Assembly: GCA_022453515.1 (NCBI GenBank) | Contig: JAJNNY010000015.1 | Location: 310,001-374,000 of the forward strand | Reading direction: 5' to 3' | Length of the DNA: 64,000 nt | Source: Astrocystis sublimbata | Taxonomy: Eukaryota; Ascomycota; Sordariomycetes; Xylariales; Xylariaceae | Shown: piece by piece, positions 49,982-62,998 of the stretch | Layout of the letters: each line of letters opens with the position of its first letter | Numbering within the stretch: position 1 is the stretch's first letter | Notes under the pieces: generated by a model | The model's database searches: none | The model's input: only the letters and a program-made list of their open reading frames with translations | What the model was told of the DNA's origin: nothing | Program-made: the position numbers and the translations under genes

Positions 49982-50575
49982 GGGTACCCGCCACCCGGAG
50001 CGACGCCTCCTACTGGTCCCGTCCCCATGACGGATGGCGAGACTCCCCGCTATATCATCACCACGCCGCCGGAAGGGCAAGTCGAGCAAGGAAGCAAAGG
50101 ACAAGAAGGAGACGCTGAAGCTACCATTTATGGACTAGATGCCCGTGCCGTTGGAGAACTTACCGGCAGCGCGCCACTCGAATCCTTGTACGCAGTCCAG
50201 GAATCGGTCAGGAGAGTAGTGGCCAGGGAAAGAGCTGCCTCTGCGGCCTCGGAGGCTGCCTCTGCCTTTGACTCCTACCCCGCTAGGTTTGGGCTGGGGT
50301 TCGACGGCAACCCGCTAGAGGTCATCGACAGTGAGAGCTCGTCAGACTCCGCACGTTCCCGGAACGAGCAAGGGGAGGAGAAGAGGAAGGAGAGGGAAGG
50401 GGCCGCGTCGGATGTCGTGGACTCGACGTCCCAGACGACAGCGAACACTTACGGGTCAAATGAGTCGAATCCTGCTGATTCTGGTTTGGACGAAAATGAC
50501 AAGCACCGGGATTCACACTCCTCGGGTTCCGTGACTAGGCCTCGCTTAGCAGTCCGCAAACACAAAAGTGCATGA
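49982..50575 (+). other. In-frame open extension downstream of the SSK2 stop codon
   Basis: Starting right after the TAG at 49979-49981, the same frame stays open for 197 codons to a TGA at 50573-50575. The first ATG inside is at 50027. The predicted peptide is Ser/Glu/Ala-rich and reads like a disordered fungal tail, including an Arg/Glu-rich helical part near the middle. It could be a 3' untranslated region open by chance, a readthrough or alternatively spliced C-terminus, or the old C-terminus separated by a recent nonsense change. A gene of its own is unlikely with only 45 bases between the SSK2 stop and its ATG. A possible in-frame intron that would remove the stop is 49905-50000 (donor GTAGCT, branch-like TTAAC at 49974-49978, acceptor GGAG), which would give a 1548-residue protein. 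Confidence 0.45.
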
Positions 50576-51589
50576 GCCTTGAATGGTAAATGAATCAATG
50601 AGTACCGCACGGACATGAAGGCTTCGAGCAATGCTGGTTCAGACGACAACGACAAGGACGACTGCTCAGATTCCGAATCGGGTTCCAGCCGCCTTCGCGA
50701 GCAACGAGCATGCATGAACAGCAAACCCGAAAAACACGTGTGATGGTTCACATACATTGCACGCGCTGAAGAAATTACCCTAAGCTGTGTTCGAGCTTTC
50801 ATATCATGCTTATCATGGGCTGAGAAGGCCGATAATAGTTCATTCACTCGCTTGAATATTCATCCCTTCGTTAGAATCCACGGAGACTACGTCATCATCG
50901 ACAAAAAAATTTATATCATCATCGTCACCATTATAAGCGACGAAAGCCTTGCTTCCCAGAGACAGAGACAGCAAGTTTGTGTCTTGAGAAGCCGTTGAAT
51001 CGGTTACCTACACATGCATGCATACAAGTATACGAGCATATATATTCGTGTCAAGCAAACTGAGTATTGTTTTCATTATTGTCCTTCTGTCCGGGGAATC
51101 AAGAATCAGAAACAATTCATTCACCCTGGGACAGAGGGAAGAGGAAGGGGAAGTGGGGCAGATTTTGGGCATTGGCGCTGCATTGGAATTGAATCGAATC
51201 AAATCGAAGGAGTCTTTGGAGGAGTTGTTTCATTGTGGGGGAAGGAGAGAGGTGGAGGAGAGAGGTGGAGGAGAGAAGCGAAGCAACACAGTGGATGTTT
51301 CATTACATGCATGCATACACGATTGGCGAATGGATAAGATGGAATGGAATGGATACGATGAGCCTTTCTTCTTCCATTATATTCATCGAGACTTCACTTG
51401 CTTGCTTTGCTTTGCGAATTTGTTGTTTTACTTGCGCGCACTACACACATATACCTATACGTACTCGGTTTATGCATAATGCATACGTTAGATTGACGAG
51501 TTTTAATTATATAATTACCTACGACCATTACTACTGCTATCACTGCTACTGCTTTGAAGTAGGGGGGTAGGGGGGTGGAAAGAAGAATG

Positions 51590-51720
51590 GAATTGAATTG
51601 GGATTGGGATCGGGATTGGAAACAACAGAAACGGGGACAGAAACAGAAACAGCAACAGAGATAGCAACAGAAACAACAGAGACAGAACTAGGAGGAATGG
51701 GAACAGAACTAGGACCAGAA
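51590..51720. repeat. Purine-rich degenerate minisatellite (GGATTGG then ACAGAAACAG units)
   Basis: Tandem GGGATTGG-like units pass into imperfect ACAGAAACAG/ACAGAGATAGC units over about 130 bases. The strand is almost free of T in the second part. It is read as Thr/Glu repeats in an open frame (51598-51789) that is probably only a by-product. Confidence 0.75.
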
Positions 51721-52227
51721 TCAGGAAATCAAATTAATAAAAATGAAGACAAGGAAGTTAAAATAGAAGTGAAACTTGGCTTGAATTGAATTGAGAGGAT
51801 GAGATATGATGGTGATTGTTATGATTATGAATAGTGTGATGGAAATGAAAGGGAAGGTGGAGAGAAAGAGGAAGAGCAAGAGAAAGATAATATGGTATTA
51901 TTTGATTATTGGTTGTTGATTGCTTCTTAAGTTTAGAGGTTGGGTCATGTACCTAATGTACGCATGCTTAACTACTTAACTACAAGTAAGGAGGCAGGTG
52001 TCGAGACTAAGCATCTATCTATATTACTTGCTCTCGTTGACTTGATTGACTGTGTTGTGTGGCCTTAGCGGTTTAGGATATCTTAGCGAGTACTTGCCTA
52101 GATACTAAGGATGCCATGTCCTTGTTATATTTAAGCATCTCTTCGCTTCGAGAGGTTGGCTGTATAGACATACTTATAACTCATGTTAATTATTTAAGGA
52201 AGGAAGTGATGAAGCGAAGGTACTTAT

Positions 52228-52247
52228 GTTTGTTTGTTTGTTTGTTT
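52228..52247. repeat. (GTTT)n microsatellite
   Basis: Five GTTT units in AT-rich DNA. Confidence 0.88.
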
Positions 52248-55060
52248 ATATGACAGGCTGAGTAGGTAGGTATATGTCGTAATAAATAAAGCAATGTTTT
52301 AATTTTCTTTTAGTTCTTTTTCTGAATTTACTTATTTATTCTAACTGCTGGCTAGGATATTAATGAATAAGGCAAAGATACCAAGATAACACGAGATACT
52401 AAAGCCTTTCCGAACCGCGAGTAAATATCTCCTAGATGCCCTTTTGGCATAGAATATATGGTATAGCAGCAACTATGTATCAGGCAATAAGTATCAGGGA
52501 GGTAAGTAGTGATCCGCTCTTCCAGACAGACAGTCATAGTTCACCTACTTACCTACCTACCTCCCTAGGCTGAGCTGAAGACCGGAAACGAGGTGTAGGG
52601 AGTGGGAAGTGAGTGAGTGCTTGAGTGCTTGAGTGCACAAGTCATGATTAGGTAAGTGTCGTCTACGCCCTGATGTCGGTCTATATTGAACTGCATTTTC
52701 CATGATGAAGCCCTATCTGTCTTGGATTCACTCGGATAGGCTCACGCCTACTTCTTCATTGGGTCTTGTTGGTCTTTTTTTGAGATCATCGTTGTTGGTT
52801 TGGGTTTGGGTTTGGGGTTGATATTGGAGTTGGCGTTGAAGTTGGAGGTGGAGGCGGTGAACATGATCTCTTTTGAGACAGATGAGCTGAGATTCATCAT
52901 CAATCATAATTAGATTCCATTCCTCCCCGGTTGAATTATGGTGTTAGGCGTGACGTAACGTTGTGATTTGACGTGATGTGATGTGATATGATTGTAGTAT
53001 TGTAGTTGACTCACAAATCTTGTGGCTGTCCATATATCTCTTAAGCGTTATTCAGCTGATGGATATTTTAGAGGAACTTGGAACTTGAGAAGTTGGGGTT
53101 GGAGTCGAGTCGAATCGAGTCCAGACTGGGACTGAAACTGAGACTTCCAGCTGCAGGTCTCGGGTATATGCATGATCTGCTTGCGGTATGTATGCACGAT
53201 GCTTCGGTCCGTGGCATGAAACTCGTGGTCTGTGGTCGATTTGTCGGTGAGTGAGTGTGTGAGTGAGTTTGTGTGTGATACGGCAGACTCGATGTCCTAT
53301 TTGACGGTGTAGGTAGATACAGACATGCATGTGTGTATGGTAACTGAGACAGCATGATGTATGTTTCTCTATCTATATACACTTTGGGTAGGTAGGTACC
53401 TAGTTACTGTTATGGAAACTGGGACTTTTTTCCCTCTCTCATGGCGGGAGGGGATGCTTAGGAATTGGAGATGAATGCGCCTAGAACGTGGCATTCCAGG
53501 AGAAGAAGCAAAAGAAAGACTCGCCTATCACCTATCTCACTGTCTTGGTTGAATCGAGTCCTGCGTCCATCTCAGCCCCCTTGCCTTACCTTGCTTCCGA
53601 AACATCGTCAACTGCAACTACACTTTTACCCGAGTCAGAAGAGGGTATATCCTTTTACTTTTGGCTGACCGCCTATATACAATATATGATTGACGTTGAG
53701 AAAGTATGTGTCGCGTTACGCAATTCATGCATGCGTGCGTGCAGCTGCGGTCTGGCTCGTGATATTGTTCAACACCAACCAACCAACCACTCTCACTCTC
53801 GGCAGCAGGTCTGTCTGTTACACAGGATGAACAATCTCGCATGAGTAAGGCTTTTCACTCGCTCGCCTATATGTTTATTGTTATCAAATCCAGTATCCAT
53901 GGCTTTCTTGGTCTTGCATGCATAGTGACAGTCATCACATATTATACATCATACATGAGCCGAAATGTCCCGGTTGAACATCATGATCTTCGATGGCGCG
54001 ATTGTGCGACGGAAGTTGACTTCGCTTATGTGTGGCGTCTTAAATATGTGGTGCTGGCACGGCTCCCTATTTGCACGCTTCTTTCTCATCTTAATACTTG
54101 ATCGAATATCAGACCACCCACCCACCCACCTAGGGTCCTAGCATCCTAGATATTCATGAATTTGAAGATGAATGAGGCTTGAGATCATATGCACGCAACC
54201 TGCAACGTTCGGCACTGCGTGCCAGCCAACAAGCCAACCTTGCGCCATACGCCATGATCTCGAGCAACCATCTACAGACCACACACACAATGATTACATA
54301 CATAGAGGTAGTTCAGCCCCGGTATACAATATACAAGCCTCTCTACATCGCCGCTTTACCCACAGGCTAGACTAGCTAGCGTGTGAGATCTACGAACGCT
54401 TGGGTCCTGTGATGATCGGTTCGGTCTTGCGCTGCGTGCCCAACGCTCTGGGGCGTAGGGCATCTGACTATTCTATCCTGGGGCTAGTCCAGGGGAAACG
54501 ACGGTTCGCACGGCAGGAGACGGCGAAGATGGATGGGCTGAGAGCGAACAGGCAGCTGAATGTAGGTGTAGCTGGTATTGTACATGTATGAATGTAGGTT
54601 AAGCACGAGCGAGCAAGGCAAGCAGGTTTAGGAATTAATTCCGTGCGTGGTAAGCGTCATGCACGGGTGGATGGGTCGAGTAAGGCTGGTTGTGGTTGTG
54701 GTTGAGGCTGTTTCATTCCTTCATTCGCTCATTCAGTCATATCAGCTTGGCTAGGCTAGCTGCGTTGGGAGACGTCTAAGTGCGCCTGTCCTATGTAGGT
54801 ATGCAAGAAGTTGGACGAGGGTTGTGTGTGTGTGTGCGTGTGTGTGTGTGATGAGTGTTGGTGTCTTGGTGTCTTGGAGTCTTGGGCATCGAGGGGCGTC
54901 ATGGAAGGAAGGCGTTGGGAGCTTACCCGGCTTACGGCGCCTTGCCTAGTTCATCTAGTGAGCTGCAACTACTTAATCTCAAACGTGACGCGTGACGAGC
55001 GAGGCTTGATGGGATCAGATTTTAGTGCGTGTTATGTTTCCGTTAGGCTGTTGAGTGGAT

Positions 55061-55072
55061 GGGGGGGGGGGG
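55061..55072. repeat. G12 homopolymer
   Basis: Twelve consecutive G residues, the longest G run seen. It is likely to be length-variable and error-prone in sequencing. Confidence 0.9.
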
Positions 55073-55650
55073 TGTTCGGGAAAGCTATCACTAGACACTC
55101 ACTATCTTAGACAACGGTAACGGTGGTCGGCAAACGCCGCCCCTACTACCTTTCACACACTAACGCGATAGTTCGAGCGAATTGGTAGGTAAGTAAGTAA
55201 GTGCTGTCTCAGTTCGAGGTCCAGGTAAGACAGGTTCGCAGAACTAGACTGGGTTACGTGAAACATCTGCAGTTGAAGATATCGGACGACAACGACAAAA
55301 GTACATGATTGCTTCTTCTTCTTGGGTCGTTCGAGGATGTACAGGTGGAGTGCTGTGCTGTGTCGTGCTGCTACTTTAGCCTCAGCCAAGTCGTGGTCTT
55401 ACGTACGCACAGATACAGATCTGCCAGGCACAGAAACGTGGTTCGAGGCACGGCGGGGCACGGCGGATGTCTGATGAGGTGTCTTGGTTAGTAAGTGGTT
55501 AATTGTGATACGAGGCCAACGAGGTTTACATGGCCACATAGCTAGCGAATGAACGTTTGCCTCAGGCGAGGCAGTGATCTCAAATGTGACCCTCAATCTT
55601 GCAAACACGAAACATCTCTTGAAGTGTACAAATTAACACTATTTGATTGC

Positions 55651-58600
55651 GAAACATACGGTGATAGTGCCCTTTCTTTTCCTCACCAGAAGCTGTAAGC
55701 AGATATGTAACCTAGCAATTTCCAAGCTGACCTAATCTACCTGCCTAGGACTAATCTCAAGATCCATATTGGGCCACCCGCATTGTGGCGTTCGTGAAGC
55801 CTTGGCTAAATTGCATTAACGTGCACTAAGTTCATAAGTTCATGTGGCTAAGATGGAGTTCACGCATCTGTGCCTGCTAACGGTAGAAGATCATCGCGGC
55901 GATAAACGCGGTTTTGGGTTTTGGGGTTTGGGTGGTGATGGAGGGGAAGGAATGTGCTATCTCGAGTCACAAGCGTTGGATGGGCGTCGGGACACAATAT
56001 CTCAGTCATCCTTTGGTCACACTTCGCGTTTTGCCCAACTAGGGTAACAACTTGTATACTCATTCCCACACAAGGTGACAATACCCCGCATAGTATTCAC
56101 AGCCAAGAATAGCAGCGCAAGTTACAGTCGTAGATATGACGGCTCGATGTGTTCCGGGCGCACGGGCGACCGAAAAAGCGTCCGATGGGTGGGTGCAACT
56201 TGCTGAAGCGAGAGCAACCCAGCGGCAAGCTGGGAGATAGCTGAATGGATCGCTATTTTCAGAATAAGCGCTGTTAGGCAGAGGAGATCATCTATGTATC
56301 ACAGTGGGCGACGTAGGTGCATATAACGATTCCCGGCTCGATTGCTCAGCCATCAAGCGCAGCCTGCACATATTTGCTTGATGGGCTCATGAGCTAATTA
56401 CCTACGTACATGTAGATAGATAACGTTCGACATCGTATGTAGATACTATCTCACGCCCCTCACAGATGTGAGACAAGAGGCAATTAACTCAATGTAACCC
56501 TCTGTGTGGGTTCGCTTCTGAACGGGGTAATTTGGCCACAGATGGGCAAGGTGATGCTTCCTACTTCAGTCGTGCACCGAATGGTCCGAAGCTGCACTTC
56601 AGATGAAAAGACACAAGATGTGCATATCTTATGTAATGTGCTGGGTGACACGATCGTGAATGCACGGGATGAGACAGCTTAACAAGCTTCATGTCCGCGG
56701 TACCTTGCATCCGAAGGGCATCATCTGACTCATAAGCTACCTAGCCGTTGACAACGCTACGAAACAAACGTTTGGTAGCGAGCTGACATTGTAAGATAGG
56801 CTTGATAGGTAATCAGCATCCATCCAATCTCGAAGCTCTACAATCACGCTTGCGCATCCACGTGTATAGACTATATACGATTAACGTCAGCGAAGCTGTT
56901 GATCATGGACAAAATACTCTAAGCCGCGGGTCATCATCCAATTTGCGATTAGCGAGGGTCCGACGATGCCAGTCGTGGCCTTACTAACACCCAAAAGCTA
57001 ATACGGAAGGAGGAAAGTCGAGAGCCCAACGAGATGGGTTAAAGTGCTATTTCCGTGTGGAGGAAGAAGACTGTAAAACACCGCTAATCTTGGGATGCGA
57101 TCCTCCTCTGCCTATGAGGTAGGTCATCATCTTTCTTCTTGGTGCTGTGTAAGCACCGAGAGATAGAAGTGGCCTGACTTGCAAATTGACAAACGTTCAT
57201 CCCCGTCGGACGCCTGGCCAAGGGTCAGTTCTAGTGTCCGTCTAGTGCAGGTACCTCCCCAGGTTTCTAAATAGATGCCGAGCCATTTGCCCAGGCTTGC
57301 CAGGGCCGTGGCTTGCGTCGTGGCCAGGGAAAATGCCTGTCGTCGAGCGCTGGAAAGCCCCAGTGAGATTGAAGGAGCCGTTGCGGGAAAACCGAAACAG
57401 TGGAACAATTTGTTTCTGTTTCAAGAATTCTCGCTCGCCCAGCAAACCCGATTGCCTGTCATCATCTGCCCTGCCAATGACGGGTGGTCATCACTTTGTG
57501 ATGGGCGATTCGCGAAATGAACTATACTCACTCTCACTCATGCCACGCGTTCCGAGCAAGGACTGGACTGGACTCGGGCAGAAGTAAGGCTCCGTCCGAA
57601 TCATGATAACGGCCATTGGTGCACGGAGGTTTATCGCAACCCACACGTGGTTGCTGTAGGTATGATGCGAACACTTCCGCTTTGTCGCAGGTCGCGTGTC
57701 GTGACGGCTTCACCCGGGCGTCTACGTGGGTGAGTTACATCGGGTCTCGACCGATGGGCAATATAACGAATGCACAGCAAGAAGCGCCCACGTGCACGGA
57801 GCTTAGGGGTTGGGGGAACTCGACATTCCGACGGTTGATGCCGAACGGCCGTTCACAGAAGAGGGCTGGGCTATAGTATGCCTTACCCGCCGTTAGAGGG
57901 GTCTGTTAATATGTATATGAAGAGGCGACTATAAACCCCATTGCTTGCGAGGTTGGGCTTGCATGGGCAGTGAGGAGTTTTGTTCGATTGAATTTGCTGG
58001 GCCGGCGTCACATCGCTCGCCTTGTCGACTATTCGGCTACGATCGGTTGCTCACCGCCATTCGAGGCATGGAAATGACAGAAGTTGTACTACGGAGTATA
58101 GTGAAAATCAAGCCAACTGATGATTAATGTAGTATTGCCACAAGCCATCCCGCCACATATACCCTCCACTCTAGAAGAGACACCGACAAAATGTCAGGAC
58201 ACAGTTCAGACGTATGCTAAAAAAGAGTTAATGCAATTCCTAACCGTTGGTTGGAGTTCGGGTTTCGCGAGCGCAAACTGCACTTCCGAGGCCTGGTCTG
58301 GAAGCCAACTGCGCTGCGCCGTATTGATTGCTTGAAGCAGGATTCGTGAGCTGGGATGTATGAGACGTCGATGTTAGTCGTACTCGAAGGCTGTGTCTAA
58401 CAGATGACAGTTCTTCCAGAATATCCAACAACGACAACACCAAAATAACCAATAGAGGCCGTACACGACGGCCCTTCCCACATGTTTCATGGCCTTGCAT
58501 GCAGCACCTGTCAGCCTCTTGTTTCCCCGCTGCTGTGCTCCGTTCTCAAGGGCCAGAGGCCGTTAAGGTTGACCAATAACAAGAGCCCCCTGCCATGGCC

Positions 58601-61600
58601 CTGATCACACATGCACAATGTGCGATCTAGACAGAATCTAGGCTTACCGAGCGTATTATGATAAAACGTCCGCATATATGGGTTAGATATGGACTCTCTG
58701 TCCGTGCTAAGGCCCAGATTGACTCCGTTCTATATGATGATCGATTCATGAACTGCACATAACTGGTTCGATCGATATGATAACGGACAAAGTAGCTGCA
58801 ATCGCGGCATTGGCACAGCTACTACGTTGAAGGCAGGACAGAACAGGGCAGAGCAGGGCCCGACTAGATGCTTCTCTCTTCATGTGTACGTATGTGGTAC
58901 CCAGCCCGCCTAGGTAGTATACGTAATTTCACCATGTCCTCTCATTACTGAGAGGCTGCTGGGGTAAGCAGGCTCGGACTCCGTACGAGTAGGTCTTGAA
59001 TTGAACATGCATACTCATAAATTTGAATGCTGCATACTGTGCGAACTGTGCGAAAGACCCGTATGTTCGGAGTGCTATACTCGTATCTAATGTGCAAGTG
59101 AGTTTCCTCACATAAAGCACCAAAAAAGCAGTCAGACATGTTGGGCGCGTTAAAGCGGTTACCGCTTCATCAGTCAATATTGCCCTGGACGAATGTAGAA
59201 GGAGGATACCATCGGTATTTCAATGTTTTGTGAATCCCAGATGCTGGCTTATCCCTGCTCGACCTCGTCCCCCTCGTCCCCCATCGCAAGGTGCAGGGCC
59301 ATGGGCAGAAGCAAAAGTTGGTCTCACGAAGCTGATTCGCTCGTGCCTGGATTGCGGGCTCAATCAAGCTAAGAATCCCTACCCCTAAACGCCTTATTCC
59401 CTGCCATTAAACCCGCGCAGATGCAGGCCTAGCACGGAAAAATAGCCCTTCAAAATCCGACTACGCATGCGGACCTCCTGTGCGGACCTAACTTGCGCTG
59501 TAGGTACGCACTGCGATGCTTACTTGCCCAATGAGCAACGCAAAGGGCTCAAAGGGGGCCTCTCGTACCCTAGGTGCTTCGTGGCCTGGGTCGCTGTCGG
59601 CGGTCACGAACTGCATCAGCAGACACATGGCACCTCTCGGATCTGGTTCCTGACAACATGGCCGGTATCTTGGCAATATTTCCAGCCTCTGATATAACTT
59701 AGCTTGACATCTGAAAAGATAGACAGAAGACCATGGCAGACTACTGAGGAGGAGAAAAAAATAAGAGGCGTTGAAGCAGAGCGGTGTGCGGTGCTTCGGT
59801 TCCTTGGACCCGAAGCTACCTAGCTAGTGGCCGCGCTTCCACGTTGCATACATAGCTACTAAACAGTCCGCACATAGAGCTATTGAACAGTACAGTGTGG
59901 CCATCGCTTGCGTCGTCCAATCTAAAGACGCAGACGCACAAGTGATGCGAGCAATCGAGAAGAATCGGGGCCACGATGGGGGCCGTTGCCGTGCGTCTAC
60001 AACCTGTGGGTTGTGACCCTGTCAAGCAATCTAATTGACGCCAGCCCCCGACACCGCATCGCGGCTCGATTAACAAACGTGATGTAGGTCTTAATTCCCC
60101 CAGTGCAGAGTAAAATCATGTATGTTGCCCCTGTCGCAAGTGACGACGTCCTTCTTGCTCATTGCGTACTGTATAACCCTTTTGCGGCAGGTGTGGCGTT
60201 TCACTTACACGTCCTTGGTGGGATTGCGGCGTATTGTCTACCAGCTTATACTCGAGGTGTTGACATACTCGATATATCACAGTTGGGAACCAAATCCCTG
60301 TTGGTTTTGTTTGTGGCCCCAGTCCGATCAGAGCCCATCAAAGCGATCGCCCGCACGCATTCTGGTGTGGCACCAGAAACGTTGGCTTGTGTCTCCATAA
60401 GTCTATGTACGACTTGCTGATGATCCACGCTGTCTCAGAGCTTGGGCGAGGTGGTGGATACCATCCTTAACCACTGTAGGCATGTACACCACAAGGTAGA
60501 CAGGACTAGCAGATAGCAGATGAAGATGAAGGGGTTGGCTGTATACTAGTATCTACGCTACAGCCCTGTGTGCTTGCACACACAGACGGTGAGGAAATAA
60601 TTGTTTCTGAGAACATTGACAAGGTCATGGCTGTAAGGGGGCAATATAACCTTGAGATATTTTGATAAAGAGGGCTAATTTGCCAGGTGCATGGTCCGTC
60701 CGCCAATCAGCAGCTCCGCTGCCGACCGCCTATACGCTATGTACACCAAGTTATGTCGATCGTGGGCCTTTGTTCACATTGTCATTGTCTGTTAATTGAG
60801 TCCTCTGGTTCCTATCCCCCACTCATCATTTATCTCTTGCGGCGTGTATTGGCCGCAGCCCCGAGGGAAACGAAACGTGTGGCGTGGGATCCGCGGCGGC
60901 TTGTTCACTCACAATTCCAATATTGGTGTATGGACAGTAGGTAAGCTGGATAGGAGAGGATAGCATGCATCTTCAAGCTGCATCTGTCTGCAGTCTGCTG
61001 CATGCCCAGCCCACGCAAGGCCCACTACCCACCACCCAACACACACCGAACCGCCAGGAAGACCACACTACTGCGTACCCATCCATTACCCGTGCTGCTA
61101 CTCGCTGCTGCGGAGCCGTGAGGACTGGAGCAGGTGCCTCGAGACGTCGTGGTGGCTCGCGAAACTAGCTCCGCCAACTGGTCTGTGGAGATCCTTGGCA
61201 CGATGAAGCAAAGCGGCAGCAGGCTTACTACCGTAGCATTTCACCCACCCCTCTTCCAGACATTCACTTATCTATCCATACCTTGCTCCATACTTCTTCC
61301 TTCGAGCCTCCCGCTCTCTCTTTGCCTTCTTCCCAATAGCCGGAGGCTATCAGCGTTGCATTGTCGCTAAGCTGGTCTGCTGACTTGAATTTCTCGTGTT
61401 CGCTTGAGGAACACCAGTACTATACTACTGATGAGCGGGCTCTCATAGAGACTCGTCATATTCATACTTCCTGTCGCTCGTTACGCTTCCTTCTCCACTT
61501 GCCCTTTCACCCCGAAAGCTGACAATTAACTTGCCACTCGAATCTTTCCGGAAGATCCAACAGCACTTGTGCCTGGTAGGTCTAATCCGTTTTCTTTGTT

Positions 61601-62224
61601 CGGTTGCTTCCATGCGGACAATGACGTGGGCGGCCCCGTGATGGCAGTCTATTTATGTAGTTGGTCAAGGCCCCTAGGTAGACTTATACACGAAAGCGTG
61701 GCAATAGCTCCAGGTTGCTCAACAAACAACAAGCACTCCCAGATAGGAGGTCGAACACACGTGTTTGTCTCGTGGCAGCAGACAGCGGTCCACTCTGTGC
61801 ATTCACATCTTGATGTCATGTTTCAGTTGAGCAGGTGTGCTAATCCGTCGTTCCTGCAGAGTTGCTTGCATATTCAAGGGACATTGGAGAATAGAGGAAG
61901 CTGCGGCTTGACAGCGACTTGTTTGACGATTTCAAATTCTCATTCCGGAAGCGGGAGAACCGTCACTTGACACATTGATTGCGTTGAGCCTCATGGCTAC
62001 ACGGTCCATGATACTGCATCGGTTTACTTTCAGAAGTTCGAAACTTTCGTAACGCTGGCTCGACGACTCGCAGATTCTCGAACATTTGCGTCTTTGTCGA
62101 TATCCTCGCCGGGACTGCCTAGTCCACTTCACCCTGGATTATCTGACTTTTCAGCTCGCCTGAAGGCGAGGCCAACGCCGACCCACAAATATACCTCAAC
62201 CTGAATATCTCCACCACAACCACC
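55651..62224. other. Gene-free block largely without microsatellites; promoter of the membrane-protein gene at its right end
   Basis: Over 6.5 kb there are only short open frames (up to 133 codons), none with a recognisable motif or a consistent exon chain. As in the 22.1-30.7 kb block, ACCT/ACTT tracts are nearly absent. From roughly 61200 the plus strand is C/T-rich and probably contains the promoter and leader of the gene at 62225. Nothing resembling terminal repeats or transposase was seen. Confidence 0.5.
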
Positions 62225-62998
62225 ATGTTCAAGCGGGATACCGACGCCATGAAGAGCGAAACACTGGTCATCGTGTTGAGCACCGTGTTTGGCAGCATCG
62301 GTCTCGTGCTGGTAGCACTCGCGGTATTCTGGGTGCTGCGAAGCCGGAGAAAGCATAGGATGTTCAACAGAGGGCTAACCCCAATCGGCGACGACGAGAT
62401 AGCGACATGGAAGGGAAACAGGTCGCATGATAAGGAGATGGAGGCGGAAACGTACCGGAGCCACGCCCACAAAGACTCTGCCGCCTCATCCCGGATACAA
62501 TACCAAAGAGGAGGAGCATACCGACCTTCTACAGACGCCGCATTGGCCACACCGCGGTCGTTTCTACAACAAAGCTTTAGCCTCGACTTACCTCGAGCCC
62601 CCGAACCTGCTGTTTTTGCACGCGCCCCGAATGCGCGGAGTGGACTCACAGACGAGACAGTGCCTGGCGACGAACCGTTCGTACAACAATTGAAACGCCA
62701 ACCATCGCGGCTTCAGAAGTACGCACCGGCCTCGCCGAAGAACCTCAGTCGTGCGAACAGCCGTACAAGCACTCGCACACGAACGACACGGAGCCACAGC
62801 CAACCTGACGATTGGCAGAGCAGCCCGAACTCGTCGCCAACAGGATCGAGAGAAACAAACTCGCGCAGCGGACATGCACGGCTCTACTCGTCGTCGGCGA
62901 TCCCGCCCAAAATCACGAGCGACGACAAGGAGTTGCTGGCGGGTTTGTCTGCACCGCCCCATCGGCGCCACGATGTCATCGGGCAAGCCATAGGATAG
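62225..62998 (+). CDS. Hypothetical single-pass membrane protein with a TPIGDDEIATWK motif
   Basis: A single exon encodes 257 residues starting at an ATG in good context (CCACCATGT). There is no cleavable signal peptide. One strongly hydrophobic segment spans about residues 14-38 and is followed by a basic stretch (RSRRKHR), so a type III-like orientation with the long C-terminal part in the cytosol is expected. Directly after the membrane segment comes NRGLTPIGDDEIATWKG (about 48-64), a motif I associate with many uncharacterised ascomycete membrane proteins. The rest is Ser/Arg/Pro-rich and disordered, with an SRTSTRTRTTRSHS-type region near 180. No function is known to me. The gene stands alone after a long gene-free stretch, and no intron is needed. 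Confidence 0.82.
   Translation: MFKRDTDAMKSETLVIVLSTVFGSIGLVLVALAVFWVLRSRRKHRMFNRGLTPIGDDEIATWKGNRSHDKEMEAETYRSHAHKDSAASSRIQYQRGGAYRPSTDAALATPRSFLQQSFSLDLPRAPEPAVFARAPNARSGLTDETVPGDEPFVQQLKRQPSRLQKYAPASPKNLSRANSRTSTRTRTTRSHSQPDDWQSSPNSSPTGSRETNSRSGHARLYSSSAIPPKITSDDKELLAGLSAPPHRRHDVIGQAIG

Larger units (their letters stand above)
50576..55650. other. Gene-free, microsatellite-rich intergenic region
   Basis: No supported gene is seen. Features are AT-rich DNA (50880-51000, 52100-52400), a purine-rich run of GGAATTG and ACAGAA units (51580-51790), (TTTG)n at 52228-52247, GGGTTT runs near 52800, a G12 homopolymer at 55061-55072 and scattered ACCT/AGGT tracts (for example near 52545-52562 and 53388-53398). 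The small hydrophobic frame 53841-54101 (+) starts with ATG but has no supporting context. Confidence 0.6.

Noticed and set aside
53841..54101. 86-codon ATG-started frame with hydrophobic segments
   Set aside because: No conserved motif, AT-rich surroundings, and open frames of this size are expected by chance here.
60122..60400. Hydrophobic 92-codon plus-strand open frame
   Set aside because: Overlaps another open frame of similar length in a different phase and has no motif or promoter-like context.
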